Part shown: one piece after another, positions 16,059 to 25,064 of the stretch
Numbering within the stretch: position 1 is the first letter of the stretch
How the letters are laid out: each line of letters opens with the position of its first letter
From: Ardenticatena sp.
GTDB lineage: Bacteria; Chloroflexota; Anaerolineae; Ardenticatenales; Ardenticatenaceae
Direction of reading: 5' to 3'
Assembly (NCBI GenBank): GCA_015487975.1
Contig: WFOS01000046.1
Location: 1 to 64,000, forward strand
DNA: 64,000 nt
The notes under the pieces: model-generated
Databases searched by the model: none
What the model was told of the DNA's origin: nothing
The model's input: only the letters and a program-made list of their open reading frames with translations
Translations under genes and position numbers: made by a program

Positions 16059-16500
16059 TGGGTTCCTCCTGGTTGGCGTTTTGACATGCCGGGCAGCGCC
16101 CATGCACGTCGAAAATGTGGTGGTTGATTTCATACCCCGAAACGGCTTCGATGGTCTGCCGCCATGTTTCGAGCTCGGGCAGGTGTACGTCTTCGATCCG
16201 TCCACACACATCGCAAATCAGGTTGATGTGGGCATCCGTGTGGGTGTCGTAGCGCACGACGCCCCCCGTGTCGAACGCCCGCAACAACCCCAGCGTCGTG
16301 AACAGGTCGAGCGTGTTGTAAACGGTCGCCAGCCCCAGTGTTGGGTGCTCGGCGTGCAGATACGCATGAACCTCCTGCGCGGTGGGATGACCTTGCATCG
16401 CCTGGACCGCACGCCAGACGAGCAGGCGTTGCGGTGTGATGCGCAGGTTGGCGGCTTGTAAGCGCGTGATGAGCAGCGTGTCGTCTGAATCTGGTGTCAT
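16039..16500 (-). CDS. Fur-family regulator, PerR-like
   Basis: A 153-aa metalloregulator. The winged helix holds RITPQRLLVWRAVQ and TLGLATVYNTLDL. The dimerisation domain holds the regulatory metal-site region RYDTHTDAHINLICDVCGR, with IEDVH after it, then HHIFDVHGRCPAC. Two CxxC pairs form the structural Zn site. Asp in IEDVH at the position where Fur usually has Glu, plus Asp in RYD, resembles PerR. The start at 16500 is preferred, since AAAGAGG sits 6 nt upstream and would abut an ATG at 16506. The operator overlaps its own -10. Confidence 0.9.
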   Translation of the reverse strand: MTPDSDDTLLITRLQAANLRITPQRLLVWRAVQAMQGHPTAQEVHAYLHAEHPTLGLATVYNTLDLFTTLGLLRAFDTGGVVRYDTHTDAHINLICDVCGRIEDVHLPELETWRQTIEAVSGYEINHHIFDVHGRCPACQNANQEEPNDHHDA

Positions 16501-16520
16501 AAGCATCCTCTTTCCATTTT

Positions 16521-16556
16521 TGAGAAGTATTCTAAATTGAGAATTGTTTTTGACAA
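16521..16556 (-). promoter_or_regulatory. fur/perR promoter with PerR-like operator
   Basis: TTGTCA, 16-nt spacer, TAGAAT on the minus strand (16529-16556). Overlapping the -10 is TTAGAATACTTCTCA (16521-16535), which matches a TTAGAATnATTCTAA PerR/Fur-type box at 12 of the 14 fixed positions. A second half-site pair, ATTCT-N6-AGAAT, overlaps it (to 16544). Autoregulation is the natural reading. Confidence 0.6.
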
Positions 16557-16610
16557 ATAGCGTTTATTGGTTCGAGATGGCGTGGCTTCTTGACACTGAC
16601 GGGCAAAGAC

Positions 16611-16638
16611 TTTCGATGTGGGAGAGTGTCGGTATAAT
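16611..16638 (+). promoter_or_regulatory. Promoter of the polysaccharide operon
   Basis: TTTCGA, 16-nt spacer, TATAAT, ending 39 nt before the ABC ATPase ATG. The -10 is consensus and the -35 is weak. Confidence 0.55.
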
Positions 16639-16677
16639 CGAAACGTGCCAAGACTGTATGGAGAAAACGAACGCCCT

Positions 16678-17934
16678 ATGCCCACCGTTGTCACGTTCGA
16701 CAAGGTTTCCAAGCGCTTCTGGCTCGATCGTTCTGCCTCGCGCACCTGGCAGGAGCGGTTCATGATGCTGGCACGCAGGCGTCGTCACCCTCGCGATGCG
16801 TTTTGGGCGTTGCGCGATGTGTCGTTTGCCATTGAACAGGGGGCGATGGTGGGCTTGATTGGGCCGAATGGCAGCGGCAAGAGTACGACGCTCAAGCTGA
16901 TGACGGGTATTTTGGAGCCCACCCATGGCACGGTGGAAGTGGTCGGGCGTGTCGCCGCGTTGCTGGAATTGGGCACGGGGTTTCACCCAGAGATGACAGG
17001 GCGCGAAAATGTCTTTTTGAATGGGGCGCTCTTTGGACTTTCGCATGCTGAGATACGCAATCGCCTGGATGCGATTGTGGCGTTTGCCGAATTGGATGCG
17101 TTCATTGACATGCCCGTCAAGCATTATTCCAGCGGGATGTTCGTGCGGCTTGCGTTTGCTGTGGCTGTCTTCCTCGATCCCGATATCCTGGTTGTGGATG
17201 AGGTCCTGGCAGTGGGGGATGCTGCGTTTCAACACAAATGCCTGGACCATATTGCCCGCTTGCGTCGCAATGGCACCACGATTGTGCTGGTGACACATGA
17301 CCTGAACGCCGTCGAGACAATGTGCGACCGTGTGCTCTGGTTCGACAAAGGCACGATCCAGGCGGACGGTCCCCCCAGCGAGGTGGTGCGTGCCTATCTA
17401 GCAGCGGTGGCGGCGCAAGATGAAACCCTGCGTGCGGTCGAAGGCCCATCGGCGGCGCAGGCACATCAGCGCTGGGGCACAGGGCGTATGACCATCGATG
17501 CCGTGGATCTGCTGGATGAGCATGGACAGGTGCGCCATGTGTTCTTCACAGGCGAACCGATGACCATTCGGCTCACCTACACGGCGCACGAACCGATCGA
17601 AGCCCCCGTTTTTGGGGTGGCCATTCATCACCAAAACGGTGCGCATATTTGCGGCCCCAACACCTTTTTTGGCGGATTGGACCTTGGTCGCGTTGAGGGA
17701 AGCGGTGTGGTGGAATACGTCATTCCAGCGCTCCCCTTGTTGGAAGGGGGGTATCTCCTTTCGGCGTCGGCGCACACCCGCGATGATAGCGAGATGTTCG
17801 ACTACCACGACCGCCTCTACGAGTTTCGTGTGGCGCGTGGGCAACACCCTGAACGCTATGGCCTCGTGACGTTGGGGGGCGCATGGCGGCACGGGGTGGT
17901 GCGTGCTCAGGAGGAAGAGCCTCGCCATGCCTGA
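16678..17934 (+). CDS. Polysaccharide-export ABC transporter ATPase (Wzt/TagH type) with C-terminal carbohydrate-binding domain
   Basis: A 418-aa protein. The N-terminal ABC domain has Walker A GPNGSGKST (~63), Q-loop context ELGTGFHPEMTGREN, the degenerate signature YSSGMFVRLAFA, and Walker B ILVVDEVLAVGD. From ~260 to the end is a Wzt-C-like beta-sandwich, which in homologues recognises the finished glycan. It should energise export of an undecaprenyl-linked polysaccharide. No Wzm permease gene adjoins it. It is the first gene of the glycosyltransferase operon, and its stop overlaps the next start by 8 nt. Confidence 0.9.
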   Translation: MPTVVTFDKVSKRFWLDRSASRTWQERFMMLARRRRHPRDAFWALRDVSFAIEQGAMVGLIGPNGSGKSTTLKLMTGILEPTHGTVEVVGRVAALLELGTGFHPEMTGRENVFLNGALFGLSHAEIRNRLDAIVAFAELDAFIDMPVKHYSSGMFVRLAFAVAVFLDPDILVVDEVLAVGDAAFQHKCLDHIARLRRNGTTIVLVTHDLNAVETMCDRVLWFDKGTIQADGPPSEVVRAYLAAVAAQDETLRAVEGPSAAQAHQRWGTGRMTIDAVDLLDEHGQVRHVFFTGEPMTIRLTYTAHEPIEAPVFGVAIHHQNGAHICGPNTFFGGLDLGRVEGSGVVEYVIPALPLLEGGYLLSASAHTRDDSEMFDYHDRLYEFRVARGQHPERYGLVTLGGAWRHGVVRAQEEEPRHA

Positions 17935-19228
17935 GAGCCCGCATGTCTTGATTGTCGCCAACGACATTGTCGCACCACGCATGGCTGGGCCAGGCATCCG
18001 CGCCTGGGAACTGGCACGTCTGCTTGCAGCACACACAACCGTGACGCTGGTTGCTCCACAGGCCGAACCACCTATCACCCCGCCCGCGACACTGCGTCTG
18101 GCGAGTGTGCCACTGGGCAACGATGCGGCGTTGTCCCCCTTCCTCTCCTCGGCGGATGTGGTGATATGCGATGCCTTCGGCTTTCGGCGGTGTGCCGATA
18201 TGCTCCCCGAGCAGACCGCGCTTGTCGCTGATGCCTACAACCCTTTCTTGCTTGAAAATCTGGAATGGTGGCGGCATCGCCCGTTGCCAGAGCGCCAGCA
18301 ACGCCTGCACGATGACCTGGCTTTGCTGGCGCGTCTCTTTCAGCGTGCCGACTTCATCCTCTGTGCCAGCGAGCGCCAGCGCGATTTCTGGCTCGGCATG
18401 GTGGCAACCCTGGGGCGGCTGACACCTGCGCTCTACGATGCCGACCCGACGTTGCGCACGTTCATCGCCCTGGTGCCCTTTGGCATCCCTGACAAACCAC
18501 CCCCGCCTTTGCCTCGCCCGTTCCTGCGGGGCGTTCACCCCGCCATCGATGCCGAATCGCGGCTGATTGTATGGGGCGGTGGTGTGTGGGAATGGCTTGA
18601 CCCCTTCACCGCTATTCGAGCAGTGGCGCTCTTGCGTGAAGACCTGCCGACCGTGCGCTTGCTCTTCCCCGGCGTGCGTCACCCCAACCCTGTGGTGCCC
18701 CCATCGCGGACGCTATTGGCAGCGCAGCAATTGGCTGCCGACCTTGGTGTGCTGGACAGACACGTCATCTTTGCTGAGCGGTGGGTGCCCTACATGCAAC
18801 GCGCCGCCTACCTGTTGGAAGCTGATGTCGGCATCTCATTGCATCGTCCTCACATCGAAACCCATTTTGCTTTTCGCACCCGCGTGCTCGATTACGTGTG
18901 GGCTGGCTTGCCGATGGTCGTTAGCGCGGGCGACACACTGGCCGAGCAGGTGCAGGCATGGGGGATTGGCGAAACCGTCCCGCCGCAGGATGAAAACACC
19001 CTGGCAGCAGCATTGTGGCGCTTGCTACGTGACCCCGCTGGCGAGCGCGAGCGCCGCGCCGAAGCGTTTGCCCATGCGCGTGAAACGTTGCGCTGGTCGC
19101 GGGTGGCGCAACCACTGGTCGAATTTTGCCGCCAGCCACGTCGTGCCCCCACAGCGCCGCCTGTTCCATCAGCAGCGCCCGCGACGCCGAAACCTGCCTG
19201 GAAACGCTTGTTGGAGAAATGGCGATGA
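17927..19228 (+). CDS. Glycosyltransferase, GT-B fold (family 4-like)
   Basis: A 433-aa enzyme. The N-terminal domain opens with HVLIVANDIVAPRMAGPGIRAWE. The C-terminal half has RLIVWGGGVWEWLDP, VIFAERWVPY and LLEADVGISLHRPH, typical of family 4-like transferases found with Wzt exporters. The start at 17927 is supported by AGGAGGAAG upstream and the ATGCCTGA overlap with the ABC gene. A Pro/Ala-rich linker and basic tail end the protein. Donor and acceptor sugars are unknown. Confidence 0.82.
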   Translation: MPESPHVLIVANDIVAPRMAGPGIRAWELARLLAAHTTVTLVAPQAEPPITPPATLRLASVPLGNDAALSPFLSSADVVICDAFGFRRCADMLPEQTALVADAYNPFLLENLEWWRHRPLPERQQRLHDDLALLARLFQRADFILCASERQRDFWLGMVATLGRLTPALYDADPTLRTFIALVPFGIPDKPPPPLPRPFLRGVHPAIDAESRLIVWGGGVWEWLDPFTAIRAVALLREDLPTVRLLFPGVRHPNPVVPPSRTLLAAQQLAADLGVLDRHVIFAERWVPYMQRAAYLLEADVGISLHRPHIETHFAFRTRVLDYVWAGLPMVVSAGDTLAEQVQAWGIGETVPPQDENTLAAALWRLLRDPAGERERRAEAFAHARETLRWSRVAQPLVEFCRQPRRAPTAPPVPSAAPATPKPAWKRLLEKWR

Positions 19229-20469
19229 ACAAGCCGCTTGTTTCCGTTATTGTGCCCTTGTGGAATGGCGCTGCCTTCATTCGCGAATGCGTGGCTGCCC
19301 TCATGGCACAAACCATTGCCGATCACCTCGAAATCCTTGTCGTGGACGATGCGTCCAACGACGAAGGCGCCACGCTGGTTGAACGCGAATTCCCTCAGGT
19401 GCGGCTCATTCGCCGCGCTGCCAATGGAGGCTTTGCCGCGGCCTGCAACACGGGCTTGCAGGTCGCACGGGGAGATGTGCTCGTGCTCGTCAACCAAGAT
19501 GTCGTGCTGACAGCCGATGCCTTGCAAGCCCTAGTCGATGCGCTGCAGCTTCCCGAACGAGGGGCTGTGGGTGGCAAACTGCGCTACCCGGACGGCCGAT
19601 TGCAACACGCTGGCGGCTACCTGCTCTGGCCACAGGGATTTGGTATGCACCATGGGGCAGGTGCTGCGGACGAGGGGCAATTCGATACGCCGCAAGCCGT
19701 CGAGTTCGTGACAGGGGCCTTGCTGGCTATGCGGCGCGATGTTTTCCAAAAAGTGGGGGGGCTGGATGAAGGCTTCTACCCCGCTTACTACGAAGATGTG
19801 GATTGGTGCTTTCGTATTCGTGCCGCTGGCTACACCATCTGGTACGAGCCGCAAGCCATTGGCGTGCATCAGGAAAGCAGCGTATTGCGCGACACGCCCA
19901 CGCGCGAAGTCGCGTATCACCGTGGACGCTGGCGCTTCTTGCTGAAACATCTTCCGCCACAGCGCCTCTTGGCCGAGGTCATTCCTGCCGAAGCCGCCGA
20001 TCTGTTGCTCTGGCAGAACCAGGCGACTCCCTATGCGTTGCAACAAGCCTTGCTGGCGGCGATGGTACAAGCGCCCGTCTTGCTCCGTGCATACTGGCAG
20101 GCAGACACACCACTCATTGTCGAGATTGTGCGGGCGTTGCGCACCCTGATCGAGCAGACGTGGCAGTGCGAACAGATGGCACGTTTCCCTGCTCTTGTGG
20201 CAGAGCCGATGCTCCTGCCCATGCCCCGACCACAATGGTCGTCCTCGTGGTGGAAACGTATGCGTCAGCGCTTGCGTTGGTGGCTCTACACCCATCTAGG
20301 GCGTGCTGAACACGAGCAACTGATCGACCAGCAAAATGCTATCAACATGGCCGTGCAAAACGCCTTTGCGCAAACGCAAAACGAATTGGCGGCGCTGCGG
20401 CAGGCGTTGCTCTGGTTGGCACACGATATTGCTCGCACCGGCGGATACGAGGAGGATGCGCATGCCTGA
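19225..20469 (+). CDS. Family 2 glycosyltransferase
   Basis: A 414-aa GT-A enzyme. The opening strand is PLVSVIVPLWNG, followed by the nucleotide-binding acidic motif VVDDASNDEG, the metal-binding loop LVNQDVVL (in place of canonical DxD), and the acceptor motif GFYPAYYEDVDWCFRIRAAG with the ED catalytic base region. This matches rhamnosyl/galactofuranosyl-type GT2 enzymes. The last ~150 residues are a helical extension. ATGA overlaps with the upstream gene, and the stop overlaps the next gene by 8 nt. Confidence 0.88.
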   Translation: MNKPLVSVIVPLWNGAAFIRECVAALMAQTIADHLEILVVDDASNDEGATLVEREFPQVRLIRRAANGGFAAACNTGLQVARGDVLVLVNQDVVLTADALQALVDALQLPERGAVGGKLRYPDGRLQHAGGYLLWPQGFGMHHGAGAADEGQFDTPQAVEFVTGALLAMRRDVFQKVGGLDEGFYPAYYEDVDWCFRIRAAGYTIWYEPQAIGVHQESSVLRDTPTREVAYHRGRWRFLLKHLPPQRLLAEVIPAEAADLLLWQNQATPYALQQALLAAMVQAPVLLRAYWQADTPLIVEIVRALRTLIEQTWQCEQMARFPALVAEPMLLPMPRPQWSSSWWKRMRQRLRWWLYTHLGRAEHEQLIDQQNAINMAVQNAFAQTQNELAALRQALLWLAHDIARTGGYEEDAHA

Positions 20470-20947
20470 ACACGAACCGTTGTTTGTGGTGCAAGACCCC
20501 GAAATCGATGTGGACGCCATCATGCAGACCATTCGCCAACGCATAGCCGAACGGCGCGCTCGGCTGGGCAAACCGCATCGACACTTCCCTTCGTTCGACG
20601 AAACAGGTATGCCCGAAGAGCCGCACGATCTGCCACACGATGCAAACCTGTATCACCACCTGCGTTTGCTGAACGAACTCTATTTCGCATTTCCGCTCGA
20701 ACCGGTGCTGGCTTCCTCTCGAACCACGCAACTGCCGCTTGTGGGAAAGATATGGGCGCGTCTGCGCCGCGAAGCACACAATCTGGTGCTCTTCTACGTG
20801 AGCCGCATCATCGGGCATCAAATTCAGCTCAATCGCCACATTGTGGGGGTGCTCAATCGGTTGGTGGCCGAAAACATCGCCTTGCGCCGTCAGATTCGCG
20901 AGCTGGAAACACGCCTGGCCGACGCCCCCCCTGACGAGCCATCGTGA
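20462..20947 (+). CDS. Uncharacterised 161-aa protein of the polysaccharide operon
   Basis: A soluble, charged protein with no signal peptide. The N-terminal half has DVDAIMQTIRQRIAERRAR, a central region has LNELYFAFPLEP, and the C-terminal half is amphipathic and coiled-coil-like (VGVLNRLVAENIALRRQIREL). The same overall layout recurs beside Wzt/GT genes in other Gram-positive-like and Chloroflexota loci as far as I recall, but I cannot name a function. The start at 20462 is fixed by the GAGG upstream and the ATGCCTGA overlap with the GT2 gene. Confidence 0.72.
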   Translation: MPEHEPLFVVQDPEIDVDAIMQTIRQRIAERRARLGKPHRHFPSFDETGMPEEPHDLPHDANLYHHLRLLNELYFAFPLEPVLASSRTTQLPLVGKIWARLRREAHNLVLFYVSRIIGHQIQLNRHIVGVLNRLVAENIALRRQIRELETRLADAPPDEPS

Positions 20948-20958
20948 GGTACGCCCCC

Positions 20959-22152
20959 ATGACCGATACCAGACCGATACCACGCCTAGCACTTGTCGTG
21001 CCTCGCTATGGCGCGAACGTTGCAGGTGGGGCTGAATCACTGGCACGCGGATTTGCCGAAACCTGGGCACAGCGTGGCTGGCATATCGAAGTCTGGACAA
21101 CGTGCGCCGAAAACCATTACACGTGGGAAAACACGCTGCCGCCAGGGAGCACGGTTGAAAATGGCGTCATGGTGCGCCGCTTTCCCATCACCCACTGGGA
21201 CCCTGACCAGCGTGCTCAGGCTGATATGCGCCTGGCGACATGGGGGCGCGTGCCGGAAGAAACCGCGTGGGCATGGCTTGAATCGGGGGCGCACAGTGCG
21301 CCACTCTATGCACACATCATGCGCCACGCCGACGAATTCGATGCGCTCATCGCGATCCCCTACGCCATGCCTCTGACACACTTTGCCGCGTGGTCGGCGC
21401 CTCACAAAACGCTGTTGTGGCCTTGCCTGCACAACGAACCATATGCCTTCATGCTCCCCACCCGCCTGCTGGTCGAAAATGTGTTCGGTGTGCTCTTCAA
21501 TTCGCCCGAAGAAGCCCATCTGCTGACCGACTTATTGGGCTACACTGTGCGCCGTGCGGCTGTGGTCGGTGTGGGCGTGACCTTGCCCAACCCGCCATCC
21601 CCTTCCCCCAATGCGCACCGCGATTTGCTCTATGTGGGGCGGCTGGAAGAAGGCAAAAACGTGCCCTTGCTCTATACCTATGTTCGCCGCTATGCCGACC
21701 AGGGTGGTCAAGTGCGCCTGCACCTGCTTGGCAAAGGCCCCTACGAACCGCCCGAGCATCCCGCGTTTGTGTTGCATGGATTCGTGTCCGAAGAAGCCAA
21801 AGCCGCTGCCTATGCCAACGCGCTTGCTCTCTGCCAACCATCGCTCAATGAAAGTTTTTCCCTCTCCATCATGGAAGCATGGCTGGCCGGCCGACCAGTG
21901 CTGGTACATGCCGATTGTGCGGTAACGGTGGGGCATGTGCGCCGTGCCCAAGGTGGGCTCTGGTTTCGCACTTTTGACGAATTTGTGAGCGCAGTAGAGT
22001 GGCTGCGGGCACACCCCGAAGCAGCCACCCGCATGGGGCGCAACGGGCGCGAGTACGTGCAACGCAACTACACGTGGGACGCTGTGGTCGATCGCTTCGT
22101 GCGAGCATGGCAAACGTGGCCACGAATGCACCTGGCGGAGAAACGCCCATGA
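20959..22152 (+). CDS. Family 4 glycosyltransferase
   Basis: A 397-aa GT-B enzyme. The N-terminal acceptor domain has LVVPRYGANVAGGAESLARGFAE. The C-terminal donor domain has LLYVGRLEEGKNV, LHLLGKGPYE and the E-x7-E motif in NESFSLSIMEAWLAGRPVL. The ATG at 20959 is preferred because GAGG lies upstream. A GTG at 20944 overlapping the previous stop is possible. ATGA links it to the next gene. It probably adds one sugar of the exported repeat. Confidence 0.88.
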   Translation: MTDTRPIPRLALVVPRYGANVAGGAESLARGFAETWAQRGWHIEVWTTCAENHYTWENTLPPGSTVENGVMVRRFPITHWDPDQRAQADMRLATWGRVPEETAWAWLESGAHSAPLYAHIMRHADEFDALIAIPYAMPLTHFAAWSAPHKTLLWPCLHNEPYAFMLPTRLLVENVFGVLFNSPEEAHLLTDLLGYTVRRAAVVGVGVTLPNPPSPSPNAHRDLLYVGRLEEGKNVPLLYTYVRRYADQGGQVRLHLLGKGPYEPPEHPAFVLHGFVSEEAKAAAYANALALCQPSLNESFSLSIMEAWLAGRPVLVHADCAVTVGHVRRAQGGLWFRTFDEFVSAVEWLRAHPEAATRMGRNGREYVQRNYTWDAVVDRFVRAWQTWPRMHLAEKRP

Positions 22153-23219
22153 GGCGGCCTGTTCTGCATCAATGCATCGCGGGTGCCGCCCCTGGCGACG
22201 CTATCACCGACCAGGCGTTGCTCATCCAACGCTGGCTGCATCAGGCGGGCATCCGCTCCGACCTTTTTGCGGAGAGTGTCCATCCGCTGCTTGAAAACAA
22301 AGTGCGTTCGGTCGTCCATCTGCGGCGTGAAGAGGCACGAAGCGGTCTTCTCTACCATCACGCCATTGGCACTGACATCGCGCAGCGGCTCTGTGAGTGG
22401 CAGGTGCCCATCTTCATGGTGTATCACAACATCACGCCCCCCGATTTCGTGCGCACGTTCGACCCCCGCCTGGCGGCACAACTAGAACGGGGGATGGCGC
22501 AGTTGCACACGCTGCGCGAGCATACCGTGCTCGCTGTCGCCGATTCTCCCTACAACGAGCGCGAACTGCGCGACCTTGGATATGCTCGAACGGGTGTGCT
22601 GCCCATCGTTCTGCACCCCGAAACCTACGACCAACCTCTCAACCCCACCCTTGCCCAGCGCCTGCGCGAGCGTGGACCGAACATCTTGTTTGTCGGCCGG
22701 TTGGTGCCCAACAAGCGGCAAGATGACCTCATCAAACTGCTCTGGTTCTACAAGCGTATCCGTCCCGACGCGCGGCTACTCCTTGTCGGTTCATCCTGGC
22801 TGCCTTCGTACAGCCAGTGGTTGCGCGGATTGGCCATAGACCTTGGTCTGGGTGAATCGGTCTGGTTTACCGAGCATGTGCCCTACCGCGACCTCGTGAC
22901 GTTTTACCGCTCGGCGGACATCTACGTCTCGATGAGCGAACATGAAGGCTTTGGCAAACCATTCATCGAATGCATGTACTGTGGTCTGCCCATCGTCGCC
23001 TATGCTGCTGCCGCCGTCCCCGACACCGTAGGCGAGGCGGGCATTCTCTTCACCCGCAAAAACTTCGAAGCCATTGCTGAACTCGTCGATCTCATCGTGC
23101 ATGAGCAGACCGTGCGCCAGCGCCTCATCCACAACGGGTATCGGCGTGTGGCGCAGATGCTCGAACCGGCAGTGCGCGAGACGTTTATGGCCTACTTGCA
23201 GCACTTTTTGCAGGTGTGA
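22149..23219 (+). CDS. Family 4 glycosyltransferase
   Basis: A 356-aa GT-B enzyme. Landmarks are LHQCIAGAAPGDAITDQA at the N-terminus, VYHNITPPDF, ILFVGRLVPNKRQDDLI at the start of the donor domain, and the E-x7-E motif in SEHEGFGKPFIECMYCGLP. The ATG at 22149 overlaps the upstream stop (ATGA). It is the last gene of the 16.7-23.2 kb operon. The GNIT-type N-terminal features resemble transferases acting late on O-antigen-like chains, but specificity is unknown. Confidence 0.88.
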   Translation: MRRPVLHQCIAGAAPGDAITDQALLIQRWLHQAGIRSDLFAESVHPLLENKVRSVVHLRREEARSGLLYHHAIGTDIAQRLCEWQVPIFMVYHNITPPDFVRTFDPRLAAQLERGMAQLHTLREHTVLAVADSPYNERELRDLGYARTGVLPIVLHPETYDQPLNPTLAQRLRERGPNILFVGRLVPNKRQDDLIKLLWFYKRIRPDARLLLVGSSWLPSYSQWLRGLAIDLGLGESVWFTEHVPYRDLVTFYRSADIYVSMSEHEGFGKPFIECMYCGLPIVAYAAAAVPDTVGEAGILFTRKNFEAIAELVDLIVHEQTVRQRLIHNGYRRVAQMLEPAVRETFMAYLQHFLQV

Positions 23220-23244
23220 ACAGGTCTGCCTTCGAAATCGCGCT

Positions 23245-23272
23245 TTGAAAAAATATGGCTTCGGCGTACCAT
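23245..23272 (+). promoter_or_regulatory. Promoter of the acyl-CoA dehydrogenase gene
   Basis: TTGAAA, 16-nt spacer, TACCAT, 37 nt before the ATG at 23310. Confidence 0.55.
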
Positions 23273-23309
23273 ACCCCTACCGATGAGCGACACCTGAGGA
23301 GGAAGAGCC

Positions 23310-25064
23310 ATGTCCCTGCATGATCCAGCGCAACACCCTGGACGCCGCGCATTGCAACAGTGGGAAGCTGCCAAACCACGTAACTACTACGCCGCCGACA
23401 CGAGTTTTCAGCGTTGGTTGCGCCTTTACCTGGGTGAAACGCTCGATGCCCACGAAGAAGCGTTCAGCGCTTTTGGCGAAACCGTCGCAACCGTGATTGG
23501 ACCGTTGCTCAAAGTCAACGAGCAGCGCGAAAACTTGCCGCGCCTGGAACGGTACACCCACATTGGCGAACGGTGCGAAGCGGTACACTTCCACCCTAAC
23601 TACCACGAAGCCGGGCGGCACATTTGGCGTAGTGGCGTGCTTGCCGTGCAGCGCGACCCCGGGCGCTTGTTCGAGCAAGCAGCCCTCTTTTACCTGCTTA
23701 CCCACGAAGGCGAAGGCGGGCACGCCTGCCCGATTGCCTGCACAGCCGGGTTGATCCGTGCTTTGCAGCAACATGGCAGCGATGATCTCAAATCGCGCTA
23801 CCTGCCCCCGCTTCTGGAACGCGATTACGACCGTGCGCATCGTGGTGCGCAATTCCTCACCGAAGTTCAGGGGGGGTCGGATGTCGGTGCGAACATCGTG
23901 CGTGCCGAACCAGCCGTCGAGTACCCCGGCGCGTGGCGTATCACCGGCGAAAAGTGGTTTTGCAGTGTCATCGATGCCGACCAGTTTTTGATGACGGCAC
24001 GCCCTGTTGGGGCGCCCGCAGGCACGAAAGGGCTGGGATGCTTTCTTGTTCCGCGCCGCTTGCCGGACGGGTCGCTCAACCGCTTCTTCGTGCGCCGTCT
24101 GAAAGACAAATTGGGTACACGCCTCATGGCAAGCGCCGAAACCGACTTCGATGGGGCGCTGGCATGGCCAATTGGGGAAGTATCGCAAGGGTTCAAAATT
24201 GCTGTTGGGCTCGTGCTCAATACCTCACGTTGGATGAATGCACTGGCGTGTGCCGGTATCATGCGGCGGGCTTTCATCGAAGCCGACACATTTGCGACCT
24301 ATCGCGAAGCCTTTGGATCGCCGATCCGTCGCTACCCCATGGTGCAGGAAAACCTCGCTTTCATCCGTGTGCTCACCGAAGCCTCGCTGGCCTCGACACT
24401 GGCGCTGACGGCTATTTTCAATCGCCTGGATACTGGCACCGCCACCCCCGCCGATAAGGCTGTGTTCCGCTTTTTGGTGAACGCCAACAAGTACATTACC
24501 GCTGTGGATGCCAGCGAAGCCGTGCATCGTGCCATCGACGTGTTGGGTGGAAATGGCGCCATCGAAGATTTCTCCATCTTGCCGCGCCTCTACCGCGACC
24601 AGGTGGTGCTCGAAAACTGGGAAGGCACACCCAACGTGCTGGCCTTGCAAGTCATGCGGGATTTGGCGCGGCTCAATCTTGTCGAACCTGTGGTCGCCAC
24701 CCTGCGTGCATGGCTGGCAGAAGTCAACACGTCATCGCTTCTGGCGGAAAAACGGGTCATTGAAGCCGCGCTCGAAGCACTGTTGCCCACGCTGGGGGCC
24801 GCATCGACGGATGTTCGCCAGATGCAGGCCCATGCCCGCCGATTGACGGAACGGCTGATGCGTGTGGTGCAGGCAACGCTTCTGCTCCATCGTGCCCAGT
24901 GGGATATCCAACACAACCTGACCACCGATATGCCCGACGTGGCCGCCCTGTTCATCAAGCGTTTCCTGGTATCGGGCTACGACCCCCTGGACGATGCCGA
25001 ATGGACGACGCGCCTCGAACGACTGACCATGCCGACAACCGACACGATGGCGGTGATGCCTTGA
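23310..25064 (+). CDS. AidB-like acyl-CoA dehydrogenase family protein
   Basis: A 584-aa FAD enzyme. It has the extended N-terminal and C-terminal regions of the AidB/isovaleryl-like subgroup. Landmarks are HFHPNYHEAGRHIW, the FAD/acyl-CoA core QFLTEVQGGSDVGANIVRAE, WRITGEKWFCS, and the C-terminal DVLGGNGAIEDFSILPRLYRD followed by WEGTPNVLALQV. The family oxidises acyl-CoAs, or in AidB protects DNA from alkylation, and the true substrate is open. Its neighbour mutY is a DNA-repair gene overlapping by 4 nt. This is suggestive of a repair link but could be coincidental. Confidence 0.86.
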   Translation: MSLHDPAQHPGRRALQQWEAAKPRNYYAADTSFQRWLRLYLGETLDAHEEAFSAFGETVATVIGPLLKVNEQRENLPRLERYTHIGERCEAVHFHPNYHEAGRHIWRSGVLAVQRDPGRLFEQAALFYLLTHEGEGGHACPIACTAGLIRALQQHGSDDLKSRYLPPLLERDYDRAHRGAQFLTEVQGGSDVGANIVRAEPAVEYPGAWRITGEKWFCSVIDADQFLMTARPVGAPAGTKGLGCFLVPRRLPDGSLNRFFVRRLKDKLGTRLMASAETDFDGALAWPIGEVSQGFKIAVGLVLNTSRWMNALACAGIMRRAFIEADTFATYREAFGSPIRRYPMVQENLAFIRVLTEASLASTLALTAIFNRLDTGTATPADKAVFRFLVNANKYITAVDASEAVHRAIDVLGGNGAIEDFSILPRLYRDQVVLENWEGTPNVLALQVMRDLARLNLVEPVVATLRAWLAEVNTSSLLAEKRVIEAALEALLPTLGAASTDVRQMQAHARRLTERLMRVVQATLLLHRAQWDIQHNLTTDMPDVAALFIKRFLVSGYDPLDDAEWTTRLERLTMPTTDTMAVMP

